This document shows positions 19,247 through 22,722 of a stretch of 22,722 bases of DNA, piece by piece. Below the pieces are notes generated by a model. That model was not told where the DNA came from and made no database searches. It was given only the letters and a program-made list of their open reading frames with translations. Made by a program: the position numbers and the translations under genes. Position 1 is the stretch's first letter; each line of letters starts with the position of its first letter. Source of the DNA: a virus; IMG/VR virus record IMGVR_UViG_3300006805_000178, positions 1-22,722 of that record; one strand, written 5' to 3'.

Positions 19247-21171
19247 GCTGTTGCCCCTTGGTTTGGTGTCATCCCCATATCTACATAGATTGTATCGCGG
19301 TTAAGCTGTCTAAAGAATTCTTTTACAGCACTTTCATCAGCAAGCACAACTTTTTCAATATTTGTGGTTTGGTTTCTAGTAGTGTTGCCCATGCCTGCAG
19401 CGCCTGCGCCATAACCGCCGCTAGAGCCAAATGCTACTGATGCATCTACTACCGGGCTAGTCATGCCAGCTAGAGCCTTATTAGCCATGCTGTCTGCTGC
19501 TTTGGCTACCATATCGCTATTGGCATCAATACCCTGCGCTAAACCTGCAGGCACTTGCTTACCAAGCGCTGCAGCTACCCTTGATGGTGAGTGGATGCCT
19601 AGAGCTGATTTAATTGGACCGGGTATTTTATCCTTTACAAATCCAATGATTTTGTCTTTGAGCCATCCGCCCATATCTTGTATACCATTCCACAAGCCTT
19701 TGACTACATCTTTACCAATGTTAAGCAAGCTGCTTGGGCTGAGTACATTACCAATAGATTTAATAATATCCCATGATGCTTTTACTATGCCGCTTACCAT
19801 GCTCACCATGCCTGATATGACAGCTTTAAGTAGTTGCACACCTGCATTAATCATTGCGGCAATAAATGTAGGGTTGGTCAGCACAGCCAGAATGTTTTTA
19901 ATGATGACCGGCAGAGCCGCGACTAGGGCATTTACAATAATTGGTATTGCGGTAATCAGTGCCATCATAAGCTGCACCATGCCCATTAGGATAGCTTGCA
20001 GTGATGCTGGGTCAGTTAGGCTGGTAACAATGGCATTTACTATCTCTGGTATGGCTGTAGCAATGATTTGGATGATTTGCGGTAATGCCTGCAGTAGCGC
20101 TAGGAATAGCTGCACAAAGGCTTTAATTAGCATAGGCAATGCAGCAACCAATGTTTGGAATACGGTAGGCAGGGCAGTGATAAGCGCATTTAAGAGGTCT
20201 TGGACTGCAGTAATCAGAGCAGGTACTAATACAGGCAGTGCTTTAGCCAATGCCGGCACAAGCGCCTTTAGGACCGCGCCAATGCCTTGGACAATCTTAG
20301 GTAGCATGGCAACAATCTGCGGTATGGCAATCTCTATAGTGCCAAGCAGCGAGTCTACAAAGCCGTCAATATCGCCTTGCCCGGCTAGTAAGTTATCAAA
20401 TGCTTTTTTGGTTGTGTTTAGGCTGCCTGATAGTGTCTCATTCTCTTTTGCGTAGTTACCGGCATACTTAGCCGTCTTTTCCATAAACATCTGCTGTGCC
20501 AAGCCAATTTTCTCTTGGGCAGTCATTGATGCGGTAGATTTATCAATGCCCTTGGAAACTGCGTATGCTTGGATGCTGGTATCATTCATAGCCACACCTA
20601 AGTTATCCATCATGGTAAAGTTGCCCTTAGCCATGCCGGTGACAGCCTCTAGCGCATCAGTTGTGCTAATACCCATGATAGATGCAATGTCTGAGGCGCG
20701 CTGCATACTGTCCGCGCTCATGGTCATTGACTGTTGGACACTAAAGCCAGCGCCTTGGAATAGAGACCCCATTTTGTTTGCGCCCTGCAAAAATTCTTGC
20801 TGTGATAACCCGGCGCTTGAATAGGCTGTTTTGGCTTTTTCTTGGATGCCCTTAGCAAACTCACCAAATACTGCCTCAGAGCCGCCTAGTTGCTGCTCTA
20901 GCTCTGCTGCTGACATAACGGCTTTAGTAGTCAGTGCGGCAAGCCCTGCAGCGCCTGCAAGCATACCGCCGGCAATGGCAATGCCAGCGCCCTTAGCAAA
21001 ACCGCCTAGCTTACCTAGTGCGTTTTGAAATGGACCGCTGCTTTTCTCTACCTCCTCGCCCAATGCAGCAGTAGCCGGACCAGCAGAGCCTTTAAATCCA
21101 GCGGCAATTTTGCCTTGGATGCCCTGCATGTTCGGGGTTACTCTAACTGTTGCTGTTCCAATGTCTGCCAT
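19243..21171 (-). CDS. tape measure protein
   Basis: A 642-residue protein rich in Ala, Ile and Leu. The N-terminus ADIGTATVRVTPNMQG is a common tape-measure start; a glycine-rich hydrophobic segment follows at about 60-85; the part around 90-260 (EQQLGGSEAVFGEFAKGIQEKA...ASDIASIMG) is the conserved PhageMin_Tail-type domain. The middle (about 285-470) is a long run of hydrophobic helices; the C-terminus has GIHSPSRVAAALGKQVPAGLAQGI. It sets tail length and is ejected with DNA. Using about 0.15 nm per residue, a tail of roughly 95 nm is expected (inference). The ribosome binding site is weak. Confidence 0.93.
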   Translation of the reverse strand: MADIGTATVRVTPNMQGIQGKIAAGFKGSAGPATAALGEEVEKSSGPFQNALGKLGGFAKGAGIAIAGGMLAGAAGLAALTTKAVMSAAELEQQLGGSEAVFGEFAKGIQEKAKTAYSSAGLSQQEFLQGANKMGSLFQGAGFSVQQSMTMSADSMQRASDIASIMGISTTDALEAVTGMAKGNFTMMDNLGVAMNDTSIQAYAVSKGIDKSTASMTAQEKIGLAQQMFMEKTAKYAGNYAKENETLSGSLNTTKKAFDNLLAGQGDIDGFVDSLLGTIEIAIPQIVAMLPKIVQGIGAVLKALVPALAKALPVLVPALITAVQDLLNALITALPTVFQTLVAALPMLIKAFVQLFLALLQALPQIIQIIATAIPEIVNAIVTSLTDPASLQAILMGMVQLMMALITAIPIIVNALVAALPVIIKNILAVLTNPTFIAAMINAGVQLLKAVISGMVSMVSGIVKASWDIIKSIGNVLSPSSLLNIGKDVVKGLWNGIQDMGGWLKDKIIGFVKDKIPGPIKSALGIHSPSRVAAALGKQVPAGLAQGIDANSDMVAKAADSMANKALAGMTSPVVDASVAFGSSGGYGAGAAGMGNTTRNQTTNIEKVVLADESAVKEFFRQLNRDTIYVDMGMTPNQGATA

Positions 21172-21237
21172 ATGGTTGGGTTTCTACCTTTTATTAAGCC
21201 AGTTTTACCGCAACCGTAGCGTGGTTTTATATTGTAA

Positions 21238-21246
21238 ATTATAACA
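21238..21246 (-). promoter_or_regulatory. extended -10 promoter of the tape-measure operon
   Basis: TGTTATAAT on the minus strand in the gap upstream of the tape-measure gene. The leader to the ATG at 21171 would be about 60 bases. No clear -35. Confidence 0.55.
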
Positions 21247-21259
21247 TAACCTGTTTGAG

Positions 21260-21547
21260 TTAGCGCCCGGCATCTTTTGCCCTAGCCAGCACATAATGCC
21301 CAATGTAGTTTTGGTGGGCATTGCCGCCCTCAGCTTTGATTTCAGCAATGGCGCGCACACCGCGCTTAATAGTGCCTATCCTAGTGCTTACAGAAATGGT
21401 AGGCGGTGTCTTTGACATACTGCCTGCCATTGAATTGGCGCGCGCTGCAATAGCCTCAGCCTTTTGTTTTACAACTGGCATTGCCATGACTGTAAGTATT
21501 TCCTCAGCGGCTGCAGTGTCCAAATAAAATGATGTGTCACTACTCAT
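21260..21547 (-). CDS. small head-tail connector-like (HK97 gp10-like) protein, probably leaderless
   Basis: A 95-residue protein: acidic N-terminus, one long helix (AAEEILTVMAMPVVKQKAEAIAARANSMAG), then strands (TISVSTRIGTIKRGVRAIAEIKAEG) and HQNYIGHYVLARAKDAGR. The order of helix with ARAxxxA, beta hairpin and short C-terminal helix matches the small neck/tail-completion proteins of siphophages. These usually lie upstream of the major tail protein; here it is between chaperone and tape measure. No ribosome binding site; TATACT ends seven bases before the ATG. The assignment is tentative. Confidence 0.5.
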   Translation of the reverse strand: MSSDTSFYLDTAAAEEILTVMAMPVVKQKAEAIAARANSMAGSMSKTPPTISVSTRIGTIKRGVRAIAEIKAEGGNAHQNYIGHYVLARAKDAGR

Positions 21548-21554
21548 GCTTATA

Positions 21555-21560
21555 AGTATA
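21555..21560 (-). promoter_or_regulatory. -10 element placing transcription start at the ATG
   Basis: TATACT on the minus strand seven bases before the ATG at 21547, the same geometry as at 10577-10569. No convincing -35. Confidence 0.4.
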
Positions 21561-21586
21561 GCTCATGCGTAATGGTGATGCTATTG

Positions 21587-21756
21587 GTTACTCCCCTGCT
21601 CTGCCTTGGGTGTCGCTATAAAAAAAGCTGTAAGGTGTTTGACAGGCTGTAAATTTTATTATGATAGGGCAGGGGAGTGGTCACCACCCCTGTTAAGCGT
21701 TGCAATGCATACAATGCCACTTTTTGGCTAAAAAAGCCAGCAGGGGAGTGGTTTTA
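21587..21756. repeat. three copies of GCAGGGGAGT in hairpin-forming context
   Basis: GCAGGGGAGT occurs at 21669-21678 and 21740-21749 and, inverted, at 21590-21599. Each of the two direct copies begins a local hairpin with the same shape (AGGG, two-base bulge, GTG(G), loop, CAC, CCCT), and either can instead pair for ten bases with the inverted copy. A further TGGCT/AGCCA stem lies at about 21725-21739. The 206-base stretch 21548-21753 has no gene on either strand that I can support. Confidence 0.6.
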
Positions 21757-22167
21757 CACCCCTCGCGGTAGGGCAAGAATGCTTTTAATGTCATCCACAG
21801 TGCGCTTTTCAGTTTCCTTATTAATCTCACTAACAGGCTGGTCACCTTTAAGGAATTCAGGCACAAATGGCTTTGGCTTTTTGCGGTTGTGGGCGGCTCT
21901 CTCGCCTTTTTTAACCGGCGTATCTTGCCACAGTTTCAGCTCAAGTAGGTAATTGGCTTTGTTTAAAAAGGTCTCTTGCCATCCCCACTGTGCTGCAGGA
22001 TTAATGGCAGTAAACACCCGGCACTCACGCGGTAACTGAAACATCAGCCGCGCTGCTCTTTTGCGGCTGGTGGTTAGAATATCCGCGATGTCTAAATTAT
22101 AGTATTGCTGAAAGTCCGCCTCTAATTCGTCAGGATGCTCGCGGAGTACCTTGATTAGAGCTAGCCT
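21754..22167 (-). CDS. tail assembly chaperone, frameshift-expressed C-terminal part (T-type, DUF5361-like)
   Basis: This 137-residue segment has no start of its own with a ribosome binding site; it is read by a -1 shift from the upstream frame. It begins RLALIKVLREHPDELEADFQ and continues with YYNLDIADILTTSRKRAARL, LPRECRVFTAINPAAQWGW and LNKANYLLELKLWQDTP. The order HPExxxxDxxxYY, DIADIL and WGWxExxLNKxxYLLExLxWQ is that of the DUF5361-type proteins that form the C-terminal half of siphophage chaperones. The full fusion would be about 243 residues. The G and GT forms bind the tape measure and recruit tail-tube protein; neither is in the virion. An internal ATG at 22044 could give a shorter product but lies inside the domain. 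Confidence 0.8.
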   Translation of the reverse strand, partial: RLALIKVLREHPDELEADFQQYYNLDIADILTTSRKRAARLMFQLPRECRVFTAINPAAQWGWQETFLNKANYLLELKLWQDTPVKKGERAAHNRKKPKPFVPEFLKGDQPVSEINKETEKRTVDDIKSILALPRGV

Positions 22168-22484
22168 TTTGGGTCAAACTTCTCAATGATTGCAAGGTAA
22201 ACATCACTCAGCACTTCAATACGCATACGCGCTTTGTAGCCCTCTTGGTCTTTATGCGCCTCACCATCAGCAGCAACAAAGTGAGCTTTCAATTTCTCAA
22301 ATTCTTGCGCGCCCATGATGTGCTTAAGCAATGACAATACTACTGCAGTCTGCCCTTGGCTCTCAATGCGCTCAATATATTCTAGTGAGTCTACATCATC
22401 CAATAGGTCAGTATCTACATTAAATTTGTAGCCCTTAACATCAATTTCTTTTACGGTGTTTTGTGCTTGGTTGTTTTCATCCAC
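22161..22484 (-). CDS. tail assembly chaperone (G-type)
   Basis: A 107-residue acidic protein starting at GTG 22484 with GGAG eight bases upstream. It has IDVKGYKFNVDTDLLDDVDSLEYIERI and a helical second half (TAVVLSLLKHIMGAQEFEKLKAHF, RIEVLSDVYLAIIEKFDPKG). It lies between the major tail protein and tape-measure genes and has the low complexity and length of the G-type chaperone. The end of the gene holds a CCCAAAA slippery site that gives the longer GT product. The stop TAG follows six bases after the heptamer region. Confidence 0.78.
   Translation of the reverse strand: MDENNQAQNTVKEIDVKGYKFNVDTDLLDDVDSLEYIERIESQGQTAVVLSLLKHIMGAQEFEKLKAHFVAADGEAHKDQEGYKARMRIEVLSDVYLAIIEKFDPKG
22167..22173 (-). 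promoter_or_regulatory. -1 ribosomal frameshift site CCCAAAA
   Basis: On the minus strand the heptamer C-CCA-AAA (22173-22167) fits the X-XXY-YYZ rule in the frame of the chaperone gene, with TAG three bases beyond it. After slipping, the tRNAs re-pair perfectly with CCC and AAA, and reading enters the open frame that encodes the DUF5361-like half. G and GT proteins made this way are a hallmark of siphophage tail assembly. Confidence 0.82.
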
Positions 22485-22516
22485 AGCGATTGCTCCAATC
22501 CTTAATTAATATCCAA

Positions 22517-22525
22517 ATTATAGCA
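22517..22525 (-). promoter_or_regulatory. extended -10 promoter of the chaperone genes
   Basis: TGCTATAAT on the minus strand immediately after the terminator at 22531-22552. It restarts transcription for chaperone and downstream tail genes. The -35 region falls inside the terminator and is not consensus. Confidence 0.6.
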
Positions 22526-22530
22526 TAAAC

Positions 22531-22552
22531 AAAAACGCCCCGGATAGGGGCG
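22531..22552 (-). terminator. intrinsic terminator after the major tail protein gene
   Basis: Minus strand: CGCCCC pairs with GGGGCG (22552-22547 with 22541-22536) around five bases, followed by TTTTT (22535-22531). It lies 23 bases after the stop of the partial tail-protein gene, so that abundant transcript ends here and the chaperone is made from a separate, probably weaker, message. Confidence 0.8.
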
Positions 22553-22574
22553 CTCTTGCTGGCTGTGGTTGCTA

Positions 22575-22722
22575 CTAGCTACTAAGAGCTGTTGCAATAT
22601 ACTCTTTGTGAGTATCACCGTTTTCATCGGGATAAGCGACAAATACGGCAGGGTAGGCAATAGCCTCACCATCCACATAAGTGATTTCGCCACTGCGGTC
22701 TGCGATTTGTGCGTAAGGCACA
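22575..22722 (-). CDS. C-terminal end of a tail protein, probably the major tail protein (partial)
   Basis: Only the last 48 codons are inside the window: VPYAQIADRSGEITYVDGEA, then AYPAVFVAYPDENGDTHKEYIATALSS, followed by a double stop TAG TAG. Its place, directly upstream of the tail chaperone and ended by a strong terminator, is that of the major tail tube protein. The 5' part lies beyond the right edge, so the assignment is by position only. Confidence 0.55.
   Translation of the reverse strand, partial: VPYAQIADRSGEITYVDGEAIAYPAVFVAYPDENGDTHKEYIATALSS

Noticed and set aside
19463-20455. 330-codon open frame on the plus strand
   Set aside because: It is the antisense of the low-complexity hydrophobic part of the tape measure gene, whose codon bias keeps the opposite strand free of stops.
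21639-21667. plus-strand promoter (TTGACA with TATGAT or TGATAG)
   Set aside because: The spacing is 15 or 17 with a poor hexamer in one of the two choices, and no plus-strand gene follows. It is noted only as a hint of antisense RNA.
22502-22693. 63-codon open frame on the minus strand at the right edge
   Set aside because: It reads across the terminator hairpin and promoter. The adjacent frame ending in a double TAG at 22575 has a normal protein composition and is open to the edge.
1-22722. stop-codon recoding (TGA as Gly or Trp, as in some Patescibacteria phages)
   Set aside because: TGA, TAA and TAG all act as gene ends in consistent ATGA/TAATG junctions, and no gene needs an in-frame stop to be read.
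1-22722. CRISPR array, insertion sequence, integrase with att site
   Set aside because: I saw no regularly spaced repeat series, no transposase motif and no recombinase gene in the window.

Overview
The window is part of the genome of a long-tailed, siphovirus-type phage or prophage. The evidence is a colinear tail module (major tail protein end, frameshifted tail chaperone, tape measure, distal tail protein, tail-associated protein, fibre), a holin/CHAP-endolysin pair, a terminase pair, two HNH nucleases and a long run of tiny overlapping unknown genes. No rRNA, tRNA, integrase, repressor, portal or capsid gene was found. Translation uses the standard bacterial code with GGAG-type ribosome binding sites. 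The family types (terminase, DUF5361-like tail chaperone, CHAP endolysin) resemble those of phages of monoderm, actinobacteria-like hosts. The secreted LysM-CHAP protein recalls Candidatus Saccharibacteria (TM7) proteins. That host guess is inference from memory only.

Layout. (1) 118-3500, plus strand: an operon of four genes for sugar transfer and modification (tandem GT2 glycosyltransferase, SAM methyltransferase, NAD-sugar epimerase/dehydratase, second glycosyltransferase-like protein), with a clear promoter. (2) 3501-3646: a bidirectional terminator and interleaved inverted repeats. (3) 3647-9150, minus strand: a tightly packed, translationally coupled run of 18 mostly unknown small genes, including a HAD phosphatase, an FtsK-gamma-like winged helix, a second winged-helix protein, a coiled-coil protein, one secreted and three small membrane proteins. 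(4) 9160-9600: an origin-like region with DnaA-box-like 9-mers, an AT-rich stretch with two 18-bp repeats, an operator-like palindrome and divergent promoters. (5) 9662-10402, plus: secreted LysM-CHAP wall hydrolase. (6) 10399-13496, minus: ParB-like protein, terminase small and large subunits, then a 56-aa ORF. (7) 13619-14038, plus: zinc-knuckle HNH nuclease. (8) 14114-22722, minus: transcribed from the tail genes at the right edge down to the lysis genes.

How it works together. The right-hand genes build the tail and lyse the cell. The ParB/TerS/TerL block and the HNH proteins serve DNA packaging. The left minus-strand block looks like an early, host-takeover or replication-support region fired from beside the putative origin. 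The glycan cassette probably decorates virion proteins or the host surface. Several transcription units start with an extended -10 element (TGNTATAAT), and three genes appear to be leaderless. On a read by eye the palindromes GATC, GGCC, TCGA and ACGT are absent or nearly so while GCGC, CCGG and CTAG are common, which suggests restriction-driven counter-selection.
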